Assembly (NCBI GenBank): GCA_046728935.1 | Contig: JBKPFS010000109.1 | Location: 1 to 17,449, forward strand | DNA from: DATAFO01 sp046728935 | Lineage (GTDB): Bacteria > Actinomycetota > Thermoleophilia > Solirubrobacterales > 70-9 | Direction: 5' to 3' | DNA length: 17,449 nt | Part shown: positions 1-7,768 of the stretch, one piece after another | Position numbering within the stretch: the first letter of the stretch is position 1 | Layout: every line of letters begins with the position of its first letter | Notes under the pieces: generated by a model | What the model was told of the DNA's origin: nothing | Database searches by the model: none | The model's input: only the letters and a program-made list of their open reading frames with translations | Program-made: the position numbers and the translations under genes

Positions 1-32
1 GGCCGGGGCGTCCGGCTTCAAGGGTCTATTGG

Positions 33-54
33 TCTCCCGGAAGGTGTCGGGAGA
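33..54 (-). terminator. Weak hairpin, possible terminator for the LPFTG gene
   Basis: A perfect 7-base inverted repeat (TCTCCCG at 33-39, CGGGAGA at 48-54) encloses an 8-base loop, about 70 bases beyond the stop of the minus-strand LPFTG gene. No T-tract follows on either strand, so a classic intrinsic terminator is not supported. The remaining bases of 1-123 show nothing I can assign. Confidence 0.25.
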
Positions 55-123
55 ACTCGGGGTTAGTCCAAGCTAGGCGGGCGGCTCCTCTGGCCCCTCG
101 CCCTGTTTCCCCGACAGCTTCGT

Positions 124-441
124 TTACTGGAGGTCGCCTGGCCGGCGCGAGACCGCGCGCTGTAGCGCGAGGCCGAGGCCGGTGACCGCCAGCGCAACCG
201 CGGCCATCGCGATCACGTCGAAACCCGTGAACGGAAGGGGACCGACGTTGCCGTGGAGGCCTGTCGACGGCTCCTTGGGCTCGTTGACGCCCTGACCCAC
301 CTGCGTCAGGGTGTTCTTGTACTGGCCATTTGTGGGGCTGACCCGTTGGGCCGCCGCGATGGTGGGAACGGCGAGCACAGCGATTAGGACCACGACCAGT
401 GCCCCTGCGAGCTTTGTCTTGATTGCCTTGGTGATGCGCAA
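124..441 (-). CDS. Small sortase-signal (LPFTG) surface protein, QYxxT family member 1
   Basis: This 105-residue protein has the layout of a sortase-anchored surface protein. There is a basic N-terminus, a hydrophobic signal segment at about 11-30 and an AAA|Q-type cleavage site near residue 31. LPFTG lies at 69-73, followed by a membrane segment at about 75-94 and a basic tail (RAVSRR). The predicted mature peptide between signal cleavage and LPFT|G is only 41 residues and carries VSPTNGQYKNTL. A paralogue at 11965-12297 has the same layout. The start is TTG, with GGAG 10 bases upstream. It is divergent from the two-component operon, and three 11-base-spaced TCTCA elements followed by TAGGCT lie upstream, suggesting control by an OmpR-type regulator. 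That LPxTG is a sortase signal is established; covalent wall anchoring and function here are inferred. Confidence 0.82.
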   Translation of the reverse strand: MRITKAIKTKLAGALVVVLIAVLAVPTIAAAQRVSPTNGQYKNTLTQVGQGVNEPKEPSTGLHGNVGPLPFTGFDVIAMAAVALAVTGLGLALQRAVSRRPGDLQ

Positions 442-483
442 GAGTGCGAGTCTCCTTCGAGATTCTGAGAATGAACGCTCGCC

Positions 484-526
484 AGCCTAGGCACCCCGCG
501 TGAGATCAGCGTGAGGGGGTGATGAG
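484..526 (-). promoter_or_regulatory. Predicted response-regulator operator and promoter for the LPFTG gene
   Basis: Read on the minus strand, three elements (TCTCAT, CCTCAC, TCTCAC) are spaced exactly 11 bases; on the plus strand the cores start at 522, 511 and 500. Ten bases after the last one is TAGGCT (plus 484-489), a -10-like TAnnnT hexamer. The TTG start follows after about 42 bases. OmpR/PhoB-family regulators typically bind tandem repeats of about 11 bases placed next to a -10. Assigning the site to the regulator at 2542-3204 is inferred. Confidence 0.6.
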
Positions 527-606
527 AAACGCTCTCATGGTCGTTGAGATCGCGTTTGGCCGGATTCCTGCGAGATGTCCGCTATACCGAGAACTGCGCA
601 AAACCA

Positions 607-650
607 TCTCATCCCTGTCTCATCGCCTTCTCATCATCGTCGGCGAGGCT
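607..650 (+). promoter_or_regulatory. Predicted response-regulator operator and promoter for the two-component operon
   Basis: Three copies of TCTCATC lie at 607-613, 618-624 and 629-635, exactly 11 bases apart. GAGGCT (645-650) begins 10 bases after the third TCTCAT, the same geometry as TAGGCT in the divergent array. The predicted transcript would start about 40 bases before the GTG at 698. The likely meaning is autoregulation of the operon by its own OmpR-type regulator. The -10 lacks the usual leading T, so basal activity may be weak. No gene is supported in 442-697. Confidence 0.6.
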
Positions 651-697
651 CTCGCGATGGGGACCCAGCCCCAGGCCGGCGTCAGCTGGCGACCGAC

Positions 698-1030
698 GTG
701 AACCGGAAGCTCCTCGCGGCCCAGGTCGTCGCCTCGGCGCTCGCGCTGCTGGTCGTCTATCTCACCCTGCTCATGCCCGATAACGACGGGCCGCTCTTCG
801 GCGTCAAGGCGCCGGGCGACGGGGCCCAGCGACACGCCGGCGCCCACCAGCACGCCCGTGGCGGGAAAGCCAACCGGGTACACAGACGCGCCCAAGCGCG
901 ACCCGTCCTCGTGCCCTCAGGACCCGCGGGCCCAGCGGCGGTCCCGATCGTGCAGACGCCCCACGCGCCGAGCGCCAACCAGTACACGGATACGCTCAGC
1001 GAGCTCCGAGCGCGCATCGCGTCGGGGTAG
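698..1030 (+). CDS. Small membrane-anchored protein with C-terminal QYxxT box
   Basis: A 110-residue protein starts at GTG 698. It has one N-terminal hydrophobic segment (about residues 5-25, AAQVVASALALLVVYLTLL) that looks like an uncleaved anchor. A long His/Arg/Ala/Pro-rich stretch follows, and the protein ends SANQYTDTLSELRARIASG. SANQYTDTL resembles SPTNGQYKNTL and SPTDSQYNATV of the two LPFTG proteins, but this protein has no LPxTG signal. It is the first gene downstream of the 11-base repeat array and is followed by the kinase gene after about 57 bases, so it is probably part of the two-component operon. A role as an accessory or sensed component is a guess. The reading frame is open further upstream, but the upstream codons cover the operator and look non-coding. 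Confidence 0.6.
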   Translation: MNRKLLAAQVVASALALLVVYLTLLMPDNDGPLFGVKAPGDGAQRHAGAHQHARGGKANRVHRRAQARPVLVPSGPAGPAAVPIVQTPHAPSANQYTDTLSELRARIASG

Positions 1031-1050
1031 CGCGTCGTCTGACAGGGAAC

Positions 1051-1071
1051 CGCCGGCAGCGGTTGCCGGCG
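1051..1071 (+). other. Intercistronic hairpin before the kinase gene
   Basis: A perfect 8-base stem (CGCCGGCA at 1051-1058, TGCCGGCG at 1064-1071) closes a 5-base loop. It lies in the 50-odd bases between the small membrane gene and the kinase start. There is no T-run, so it may be an mRNA-processing or attenuation element rather than a terminator. Confidence 0.4.
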
Positions 1072-1087
1072 CGGCTAGAGTTTGGCC

Positions 1088-2545
1088 GTGCTCATCGAGT
1101 CGCGGCCGCGGGTCTCAGCTCCGCAGGCCGAACCCCAGGGAGGGCGCAGGCCAATACTTGCGGGCGTTCGCACGCGGGTGCTCGTGTCGTTCCTCTCCCT
1201 GCTGGTGATCTCGACGGCGGCCTCGGTGCTCGTCCTCCGTGAGGTGCTGCTGTCGCGGATCGACGATCGGGTTGACGAGGAGCTGACCCGCGAGGTCAAC
1301 GCGCTGCGCGACCGGTCCGAGGCGGGCAAGGGCCCCGGGGGGACGCCCTTCAACGGCGTCGGCGAGCTGTTCGACTCCTTCTTCGCTCACAACGAGGCAC
1401 CGACGGACATGGCGTTCGTGAGCTTCATCAACGGCACGATCGATAACTGGGAGTCGGGTGCGCCCGAGGGCCTCGTCGAGAGCCTGTACGGCGTGGGCTC
1501 CGATGCCGACGGCCCCAACCGCGGCACCGTCGATACGGGTACCGGCGAGGCGCGCTACTTAGCCGTTCCCGTCAGCGCCGGCCAGGAGAGCGGGGTCTTC
1601 GTCGCCGCCGGCCTCCTCGGCGGCGAGCGCGAGCAGGTGGACAGCGCGGTGCGAATCGCGATCGGCGTCTCGATCGTCGTGCTTCTGCTCGCCTCCCTGT
1701 TCATCTGGCTTGCGGCCGGACGCTCGGTCGCGCCGCTCCAGGCCCTCGCGCGTACCGCCCGATCGATCACGGAGACCGACTTCTCGCGCCGGATTCCCGC
1801 GCGCGGCGGCGACGAGATCGCTGAGCTCGGCCGCACGTTCAACCGCATGCTGGACCGTCTGGAGGCCGCCTTCGCCGGCCAGAAGGAATTCCTCACCGAC
1901 GTGAGCCACGAGCTCCGCACCCCGATCACGGTGATCCGTGGCCATCTGGAGACGCTCGGCGAGTCGGAGGCCGAGCGCGAGGAGGCGATCGCGGTGATCC
2001 AGGACGAGCTCGACCGCATGAACCGCTTCGTCGACGACCTGCTGCTGCTTGCCCGCGCCCCGCGACCGGACTTCCTGCGGGTCCGGCCGATCGACCTGGA
2101 CCTCTTCACTCACGATCTGTTCGCCAAGGCCCGCAGCCTCGGAGAGCGCGACTGGAGGCTCGACGGCACCGGGGTCGGCATCCTGGTCGCGGATCAGCAG
2201 CGGCTGACTCAGGCGGTGATGAACCTTGCGACGAACGCCGTCCGTCACACCCGAGAGCGCGACGCGATCTGGATCGGCAGCTCGCTGGTGGGCGGCGAGG
2301 CGCGGCTCTGGGTCCGCGACGAGGGGCCGGGGATCGAGCCCGCCGATCAGGAGCGCATCTTCCAGCGATTCGCCAGTACTCCCCGCGCCGGCGGCGGATC
2401 GAGCGACGGGGCCGGGCTCGGCCTGGCGATCGTGAAGGCGATCGGCGAGGCCCACGGAGGGAGGGTGGAACTCGACAGCAGCCTCGGCGTGGGCGCTACG
2501 TTCACGATCGTGGTGCCGGCGGGAACCCCCGAGACGGGGCGATGA
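1088..2545 (+). CDS. Membrane sensor histidine kinase
   Basis: This is a two-TM sensor kinase of about 485 residues. TM1 lies near 31-50, an extracytoplasmic sensor region of about 130 residues follows, and TM2 lies near 188-210, then a HAMP linker. The HisKA box is FLTDVSHELRTP, with the phospho-acceptor His near residue 274. The HATPase has an N box (QAVMNLATNAVRHT), a G1 box (VRDEGPGI) and a G2 box (GAGLGLAIVKAIGEAHGG). All catalytic motifs appear intact. I chose GTG 1088 because TAGAG lies 7 bases upstream; an in-frame TTG at 1082 is the alternative. The stop overlaps the response-regulator start by four bases, so the two are a cognate, translationally coupled pair. The signal is unknown; the neighbouring LPFTG gene and operator layout suggest envelope sensing. 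Confidence 0.93.
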   Translation: MLIESRPRVSAPQAEPQGGRRPILAGVRTRVLVSFLSLLVISTAASVLVLREVLLSRIDDRVDEELTREVNALRDRSEAGKGPGGTPFNGVGELFDSFFAHNEAPTDMAFVSFINGTIDNWESGAPEGLVESLYGVGSDADGPNRGTVDTGTGEARYLAVPVSAGQESGVFVAAGLLGGEREQVDSAVRIAIGVSIVVLLLASLFIWLAAGRSVAPLQALARTARSITETDFSRRIPARGGDEIAELGRTFNRMLDRLEAAFAGQKEFLTDVSHELRTPITVIRGHLETLGESEAEREEAIAVIQDELDRMNRFVDDLLLLARAPRPDFLRVRPIDLDLFTHDLFAKARSLGERDWRLDGTGVGILVADQQRLTQAVMNLATNAVRHTRERDAIWIGSSLVGGEARLWVRDEGPGIEPADQERIFQRFASTPRAGGGSSDGAGLGLAIVKAIGEAHGGRVELDSSLGVGATFTIVVPAGTPETGR

Positions 2546-3204
2546 CCCGCATCCTGATCGCCGAGGACGAGGAGCGGCTGGCGGCGTTTCTGGAGAAGGG
2601 CCTGCGGGCGAGCGGCTACACGACCACGGTCGTCGGGGACGGCGCCGCGGCAAGCGCGATGGCCCGCGACGAGGACTTCGATCTCGTGGTCCTCGATCTC
2701 GGCCTTCCCGGGAAGCACGGGCTCGAGGTGCTGCGGGGCCTCCGCGAGACGGGGAACAGGCTGCCGGTGATCGTGCTCACCGCGAGGGGCGATCCCGACG
2801 ACCGGGTCGCCGGCCTCGAGGCGGGCGCCGATGACTACGTTGGCAAGCCGTTCCACTTCGAGGAGCTCCTGGCCCGGATCCGCGCCCGCCTGCGCGGCGA
2901 CGGGGGCAAGGCCGAGGCCGACCAGCTCCGGGTGGCCGGGATCGTGCTGGACACCCGTACCAGGTGGGCCAGCGTGGGCGAGAACACGGTCGAGCTGAGC
3001 GCGCGAGAGTTCGAGCTGCTCCGCACCTTCCTCAGCCATCCGAACCAGGTGCTGAGCCGCGAGCAGCTGCTCGCGCACGTCTGGGGCTACGACTACGACC
3101 CCGGCTCGAACGTGGTCGACGTCTACGTCGGGTACCTGCGACGCAAGCTCGGCACCGACCGCCTGGAGACGGTGCGTGGCGTCGGCTACAGGTTCAGGAC
3201 CTGA
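2542..3204 (+). CDS. OmpR/PhoB-family response regulator
   Basis: This 220-residue regulator has a receiver domain at 1-120, with an acidic pocket (E8, D9), phospho-acceptor Asp52 (VVLDLGLPG), Thr80 and Lys102. A winged-helix DNA-binding domain lies at about 128-219 (ELSAREFELLRTF, then VDVYVGYLRRKLG and VRGVGYRF). It is the cognate partner of the kinase, with ATG overlapping the kinase TGA (ATGA). OmpR-type wings usually bind 11-base-spaced direct repeats, and two such triplets flank the operon's promoter region. I therefore infer that it controls its own operon and the divergent LPFTG gene. The next gene is convergent after 72 bases, which contain only a short GC hairpin (3229-3242) and no convincing terminator. 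Confidence 0.95.
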   Translation: MTRILIAEDEERLAAFLEKGLRASGYTTTVVGDGAAASAMARDEDFDLVVLDLGLPGKHGLEVLRGLRETGNRLPVIVLTARGDPDDRVAGLEAGADDYVGKPFHFEELLARIRARLRGDGGKAEADQLRVAGIVLDTRTRWASVGENTVELSAREFELLRTFLSHPNQVLSREQLLAHVWGYDYDPGSNVVDVYVGYLRRKLGTDRLETVRGVGYRFRT

Positions 3205-3276
3205 AGCACCGGGCACCGGCGCCTCGGCCGCCGATCCCGGCGACCGCTCCGAATCCCCGGGTACGAGTCGCCGCCC

Positions 3277-3675
3277 TTATGCCAGAGCGTCGCGCAGGTC
3301 GAAGGCCCGGATCCCCTCGGGACCCGCGTCGGTGCAGTCGAAGAAGCGCGGATTGATGCACTCGTAGGCAGGCCCGGCGCCCTCGTAGGACGGCTCCACC
3401 TTGAACCGACACTGGGGCAGCGGCTCACCCGTCATCTTGATCCCGCCGAAGCCGCCCTGCCGCTCCGCCGCCTCGAACATCGCAACGTCGATCTCGGCCC
3501 GGAAAACCTTTCGCAGGCAGCCCATGTAGCGAGCCCCGGTCAGGGTGTCGGAGTAGCTGTAGAGGTAGCGGCAGCCAAGCTCGAGGCACCCTCGCGGCTC
3601 GACGAGCTTGTCGCAGAAGGTCCGGCAGGCCCGGCACTCGCCGAACCGCGTCTCCTCTCGCTGTCTCAGCGCCAC
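3277..3675 (-). CDS. Cysteine-rich protein of unknown function
   Basis: This 132-residue protein contains nine cysteines (14, 17, 21, 30, 35, 53, 89, 106 and 114). The first five form CxxCxxxC-x8-CxxxxC, and a sixth occurs in YMGCLRKVFRAEID. The spacing suggests zinc or iron-sulfur binding, but I do not recognise the family. There is no signal peptide or membrane segment, so it is probably cytoplasmic. The start is GTG with no obvious Shine-Dalgarno. It begins 26 bases after the dnaE stop on the same strand and may be co-transcribed with dnaE. It reads convergently toward the response regulator. Its aromatic, cysteine-rich content differs from random high-GC frames, so I consider it a real gene. 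Confidence 0.8.
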   Translation of the reverse strand: MALRQREETRFGECRACRTFCDKLVEPRGCLELGCRYLYSYSDTLTGARYMGCLRKVFRAEIDVAMFEAAERQGGFGGIKMTGEPLPQCRFKVEPSYEGAGPAYECINPRFFDCTDAGPEGIRAFDLRDALA

Positions 3676-3701
3676 GAAGGAAGTCTATTCCCGCGCGGAG
3701 C

Positions 3702-6700
3702 TTAGGCGGCGATTGCCGCGGGGCCGAGGAGCTGGTCGAGCTCCGCGCGCAGCGCGCCGGACGGCCGCACGCGGTACTGGCTCCCGAAGCGCAGCCGCCG
3801 CATGCCCTCCCTGGTCCGCATCTCGAGCATCACCTCGGTCTCGCCGGGAAAGCTCTCGAATACCGCCTTCAGCTCCCCGATCAGGCCGGGACCGAAGTCC
3901 GCTGCGTCGATGCGGAGCACGATTCGCTCGAGCGGGGCTTTGGCCGCTGCCCGTTCCCGGGCCTTGGCGAGCTCGTCCTCGGCCGGCTCGAAGCGCTCGG
4001 CGTCGGAGACCACCAGGCTGAGCTCGCCCCGCCCCCTGTGATCGACGCGGCCGCGGACTAGCACCACGCGGTCGATCGCGAGCTCGTCGGCGGCCTCGCT
4101 GGCGGCGTCGCGCACGAACAACTCCACCCTCCCCTCGAGGTCATCGAGGGTCGCGAACATCACGTAGCCGCCACTACGAGTGCGCACCTTCTTCGCCTCG
4201 CTGACGATGCCGCCCACCGTGAGCCACGAGCCGTCGGGCTTGGATGCGACCTCCGCCAGCGTGCAGTCCACCCGGGCGCGCAGCGCGTCGCGCACCGCGC
4301 CGAGCGGATGCGCCGAGAGAAACGTCCCCAACGTCTCCTTCTCCAGGCGCAGCAGCTCGCGCTGATCGAACTCCTCGTTGGGGATCGCGAGGTGGCGGGG
4401 AGCGCCGTTCGATCCCTCGCCCGGCTCCGCCCCGCCATCGCCGAGGTCGAAGATCGAGCTCTGCCCGCGCAGGGCGTCCTCCTGTGCCTTCTGGCCGCTC
4501 GCCTGCGCCTGAGCGAGCACCTCGAGCATCCCCCGCCGGGGCCCCCCGGTGGAGTCCAGCGCGCCGCTCTTGATCAGGCACTCGATAGCGCGCTTGTTCA
4601 CCGCCCGGGCGTCGACCCGCTCGCAGAAGTCCCAGATGGAGGAGAACGGGCCGCTGCGCTCCCGCGCCGCGATGATCGCCTCGACGGCAGCGTGGCCGAC
4701 GTTCTTCACCGCATCGAGGCCGAAGCGGATCGACTTGCCGCTGACCACGAAACCGTGCTCGGACGAGTTCACGTCGGGGGGCAGCACCTCGAGCCCCATG
4801 CCCTCGCAGCGATTGACGAAGAACGGGACCTTGTCCTTGGTGGACATCACCGAGGAGATCAGGGCCGCCATGTACTCGGCCGGGTAGTTGGCCCGCAGGT
4901 ACGCGGTGCGATAGGCGATCAGGGCGTAACAGGCGGCGTGCGACTTGTTGAAGCTGTAGTCGGCAGCCGCCGTCATCAGCGACCACAGGTGCTGCGCGAC
5001 CGTGCGGTCCGTGCCGGAGGAGGCCAGCCCGGCGAGGAACTTGTCCTTCATCTGCGCCATCAGGTCGCGCTTCTTCTTCCCCACCGCCTTGCGGAGGTCG
5101 TCGGCCTCCGCCGGGCTGAATCCGGCCATCTGCTTGGCGATCTCCATCAGTTGCTCCTGGTAGATGCAGCAGCCGTAGGTGGACTCGGTGATCGCCCGCA
5201 GGCGCTCATCCGAGTAGTGGATCGAGCCCGGGTCCCGCTTGCCCCGCGCGTAGTCGTCGATGTAGCGCATCGCCCCGGGCCGGTACAGCGAGACGAGCGC
5301 GACGATGTCCTTGAACTCGGTGGGCTTCACCTTGCGCAGCGCGTCGCGCATCCCGTCCGACTCCAGCTGGAAGACGCCGATCGAGTCCCCGCGCGCGAGC
5401 ATCTCATAGGTGTGGGCGTCGTCGAGCGGGATGCGCTCGATGTCGAGCTCAACCCCGCGCGAGCGGCGGATGATCTCCGCCGCGTCCTCGATCACGTCGA
5501 GGTTGCGCAGCCCCAGGAAGTCCATCTTCAGCAGGCCGATCTCCTCGATCGGTCCCATCGAGTACTGGGTGACGACCTTGTAGAAGCGCTCGGCGCGCCC
5601 TCCGTTCTGGCGTCCGTTCGGATCGCGATCCGCCTGCCCGGCACGGTCCTCGGCGAGCTGGAGGGGGACGATCTCGTTCAGCGGCCGGTCGGCGATCACG
5701 ACGGCGGCGGCGTGGATCGAGTTGTTGCGGACGATCCCCTCCAGGCCCTTCGCGGTGTCGATGATCCGCCGGGCCTCCGGCTCCGAGTCGTACGTCTTGC
5801 GGAGCTCCTCGCCCGGGCGCAGGCACTCGTCGAAGCTCGGGTTGCGGCCCAGGATCGGCTCCGGGATCTGCTTCGCGATCCGGTCGCCGGTCGCGTAGTC
5901 GAAGCCGAGCACGCGCGCCGCGTCCCGGGTCGCCTGGCGCGGCGCCATCTTGCCGAAGGGGATGATCTGAGCCACCGACTCGCGGCCGTACTTGTCGGCC
6001 ACGTAGCGGATCACCCGCTCCCGGCCCCGGACCGAGAAGTCGATGTCGATGTCGGGCATCGACTTGCGCGCCGGGTTGAGGAAGCGCTCGAACAGGAGGT
6101 CGTTGGCGAGCGGGTCGAGGTCCGTGATGTTGAGCGAGTAGGCGACTATCGACCCCGCCGCGGAGCCGCGCCCAGGTCCGACGGCGATCCCCTCCTCCTT
6201 GGCGAAGCGGACGAAGTCCCAGACGATGAGGAAGTAGGACTCGAATCCCATCTCCTCAATCACGCCGAGCTCGTAGTCCAGGCGCTCGCTGGCGGCGGCG
6301 GGAGGCGGGTCGCCGTGGCGCCGCCGCAGACCCTGGTGGGCGAGGCGCCGCAGCATCTCGGAGGGCGTCTCGCCCTCCTCGGTCGGGAAGGTCGGCAGCA
6401 GCAGCTTGTCGAGCTCGAGCTCGAGCTCGCAGCGCTCGGCGATCTCGAGCGTCGTCGGCACCGCCTCCGGCCAGGCGGCAAACGACTCGGCCATCTCGGC
6501 CGGGCTCTTGAGGAAGAACTCGTTGGTCTCGAACGTGAGCTTCGGCTGCTCGATCGTCGACTTCGTCTGCACGCAGAGCAGCGCCGCGTGATTCTGGTAA
6601 TCCTCGCGTCGCAGGTAGTGGACGTCCGCCGTCGCCACCAGGGGTCTGCCCAGCTCGCGGGCGAAGCGCACGATGCCCTCGTTGGCCTTCTCCTGCGCCG

Positions 6701-7262
6701 CGATCCCGTTCGCCTGGAGCTCGAAATAGACCCGATCGGCGCCGAAGACCCCGATCAGCTGGTCGAGATGCGAGCGGGCGTCGGCGGGTCGGTCCTCCAC
6801 CAGTCGCCGGCAGAAGCGCGACTGCAGGCAGCCCGTGAGGGCGATCACGCCCTCGGCGTGCCGATCGAGGAGCGCCATGTCGACGTTGGCCTTGCCGCGC
6901 GAAAAGCCCTCGAGGAAGCCGGCCGAGGTCAGCTTGACCAGGTTGCGAAAGCCGGCGTCGCTGGTCGCCAGCAGGGTGAGGTGATTTCGCTCGACGCGAC
7001 CCTCGGCGGCCGCAGCGAGGTCGTCCACCAGGTAGGCCTCGAGCCCGAGGATCGGCTTGATGCCGTGCTCGAGGCAGGCCTTGTAGTGCTCGACGGCGCC
7101 GTTCATCACCCCGTGGTCGGTGAGCCCGAGCGCCGGCATCCCGAGCTCGGCGGCCCGCGCGACGAGGCCGCGGTCGACCCCATCCGAATCGCGGTTGACG
7201 ATCTTGCAGGCGCCGTCGAGCAGCGAGTATTCGCTGTGCACGTGCAGGTGGACGGCGCTCAC
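3702..7262 (-). CDS. dnaE: DNA polymerase III subunit alpha
   Basis: This 1186-residue protein is the replicative C-family polymerase. The N-terminal PHP domain starts HLHVHSEYSLLDGA and includes LTDHGVMNGAVEHY. The palm carries GPGRGSAAGSIVAYSL and PDIDIDF, with Asp404 and Asp406 matching the catalytic 401/403 pair of E. coli. Finger and helix-hairpin-helix regions follow, and an OB-fold lies near 1010-1085 (WLTVGGIVSEAKK). Length and OB-fold fit DnaE1 rather than the shorter DnaE2/ImuC type. I chose GTG 7262 because conserved sequence begins at once (VSAVHLHVHSEYS). The frame stays open far upstream only as a low-complexity shadow of the divergent genes. A hydrophilic insert (AEDRAGQADRDPNGRQNGG) lies between conserved blocks. 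The gene is divergent from the sixA-like gene across 68 bases. Confidence 0.97.
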   Translation of the reverse strand: MSAVHLHVHSEYSLLDGACKIVNRDSDGVDRGLVARAAELGMPALGLTDHGVMNGAVEHYKACLEHGIKPILGLEAYLVDDLAAAAEGRVERNHLTLLATSDAGFRNLVKLTSAGFLEGFSRGKANVDMALLDRHAEGVIALTGCLQSRFCRRLVEDRPADARSHLDQLIGVFGADRVYFELQANGIAAQEKANEGIVRFARELGRPLVATADVHYLRREDYQNHAALLCVQTKSTIEQPKLTFETNEFFLKSPAEMAESFAAWPEAVPTTLEIAERCELELELDKLLLPTFPTEEGETPSEMLRRLAHQGLRRRHGDPPPAAASERLDYELGVIEEMGFESYFLIVWDFVRFAKEEGIAVGPGRGSAAGSIVAYSLNITDLDPLANDLLFERFLNPARKSMPDIDIDFSVRGRERVIRYVADKYGRESVAQIIPFGKMAPRQATRDAARVLGFDYATGDRIAKQIPEPILGRNPSFDECLRPGEELRKTYDSEPEARRIIDTAKGLEGIVRNNSIHAAAVVIADRPLNEIVPLQLAEDRAGQADRDPNGRQNGGRAERFYKVVTQYSMGPIEEIGLLKMDFLGLRNLDVIEDAAEIIRRSRGVELDIERIPLDDAHTYEMLARGDSIGVFQLESDGMRDALRKVKPTEFKDIVALVSLYRPGAMRYIDDYARGKRDPGSIHYSDERLRAITESTYGCCIYQEQLMEIAKQMAGFSPAEADDLRKAVGKKKRDLMAQMKDKFLAGLASSGTDRTVAQHLWSLMTAAADYSFNKSHAACYALIAYRTAYLRANYPAEYMAALISSVMSTKDKVPFFVNRCEGMGLEVLPPDVNSSEHGFVVSGKSIRFGLDAVKNVGHAAVEAIIAARERSGPFSSIWDFCERVDARAVNKRAIECLIKSGALDSTGGPRRGMLEVLAQAQASGQKAQEDALRGQSSIFDLGDGGAEPGEGSNGAPRHLAIPNEEFDQRELLRLEKETLGTFLSAHPLGAVRDALRARVDCTLAEVASKPDGSWLTVGGIVSEAKKVRTRSGGYVMFATLDDLEGRVELFVRDAASEAADELAIDRVVLVRGRVDHRGRGELSLVVSDAERFEPAEDELAKARERAAAKAPLERIVLRIDAADFGPGLIGELKAVFESFPGETEVMLEMRTREGMRRLRFGSQYRVRPSGALRAELDQLLGPAAIAA

Positions 7263-7330
7263 CCGTCGATCATGCCAGTCGCCGGGGACGCCATCGGCGC
7301 CTGACCGCGCTAGGTGCGAGGATCCCCACC

Positions 7331-7768
7331 TTGATCTGGTTGCTGCGGCACGGGGACGCGGAGGACAACGCGGCGGACGACGCATCCCGCCGGCTGACGG
7401 AGGAGGGCCGGCAGCAGTCCGAGGCCGCCGGCCGCGCGCTCGCCGCGCTCGGGATCGGAGTCGACGCGTGCCTCTCGAGCCCCAAGCTGCGGGCGCTCGA
7501 GACGGCCGAGATCGCCTGCGCCCCGCTGGGCGTCGCGGTCGAGGCGGCGGAGGCGCTCCGCGGCGGGGACTTCGATCCCGGCGAGCTGGCGGCGGGCCGC
7601 GGCGACGTGCTGCTGGTCGGTCACGAGCCCGACTTCTCGCGCGCGATCCAGGCGGCGACGGGAGCCCGGGTGGACCTGAAGAAGGGCGCCCTGGCCGCGA
7701 TCGAGGGCGGGACGTTGCTGACCCTGCTGCGACCGGCGCAGCTGCGCCGGATCGCCGGCCTCGACTGA
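7331..7768 (+). CDS. sixA: SixA-like phosphohistidine phosphatase (histidine phosphatase superfamily)
   Basis: This 145-residue protein has the RHG signature at the N-terminus (IWLLRHGDAED) with nucleophile His7. It also has Arg54 in SSPKLRALETAE and the second catalytic His98 in LLVGHEPDFS. The compact size and absence of extra domains fit SixA, which dephosphorylates phosphohistidine, for example on HPt domains or PTS proteins. The start is TTG 7331, with GAGGAT about 7 bases upstream; no other start suits the conserved N-terminus. The stop overlaps the next gene's ATG by one base (TGATG), so the two are probably coupled. Assignment to SixA rather than another small histidine phosphatase is by similarity in style; the natural substrate is unknown. 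Confidence 0.87.
   Translation: MIWLLRHGDAEDNAADDASRRLTEEGRQQSEAAGRALAALGIGVDACLSSPKLRALETAEIACAPLGVAVEAAEALRGGDFDPGELAAGRGDVLLVGHEPDFSRAIQAATGARVDLKKGALAAIEGGTLLTLLRPAQLRRIAGLD

Noticed and set aside
519..701. 60-residue ORF in the operator region before the small membrane gene
   Set aside because: It overlaps both repeat arrays and predicted -10 sites. It has no clear Shine-Dalgarno and its composition does not look coding.
3229..3242. Short GC hairpin between the response regulator and the Cys-rich gene as a terminator
   Set aside because: The stem has only five pairs and no T-tract; such hairpins are common by chance at this GC content.
4308..7304. Very long plus-strand open frame antisense to dnaE
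   Set aside because: It is the complement of strongly conserved polymerase codons in high-GC DNA. Its translation is Arg/Ala/Val/Asp/Glu-rich with no recognisable domain.
7120..7767. Upstream extension of the O-antigen-ligase-like frame
   Set aside because: It lies over dnaE and sixA in another frame and has no membrane or family features. ATG 7768 fits the coupling and the first helix.
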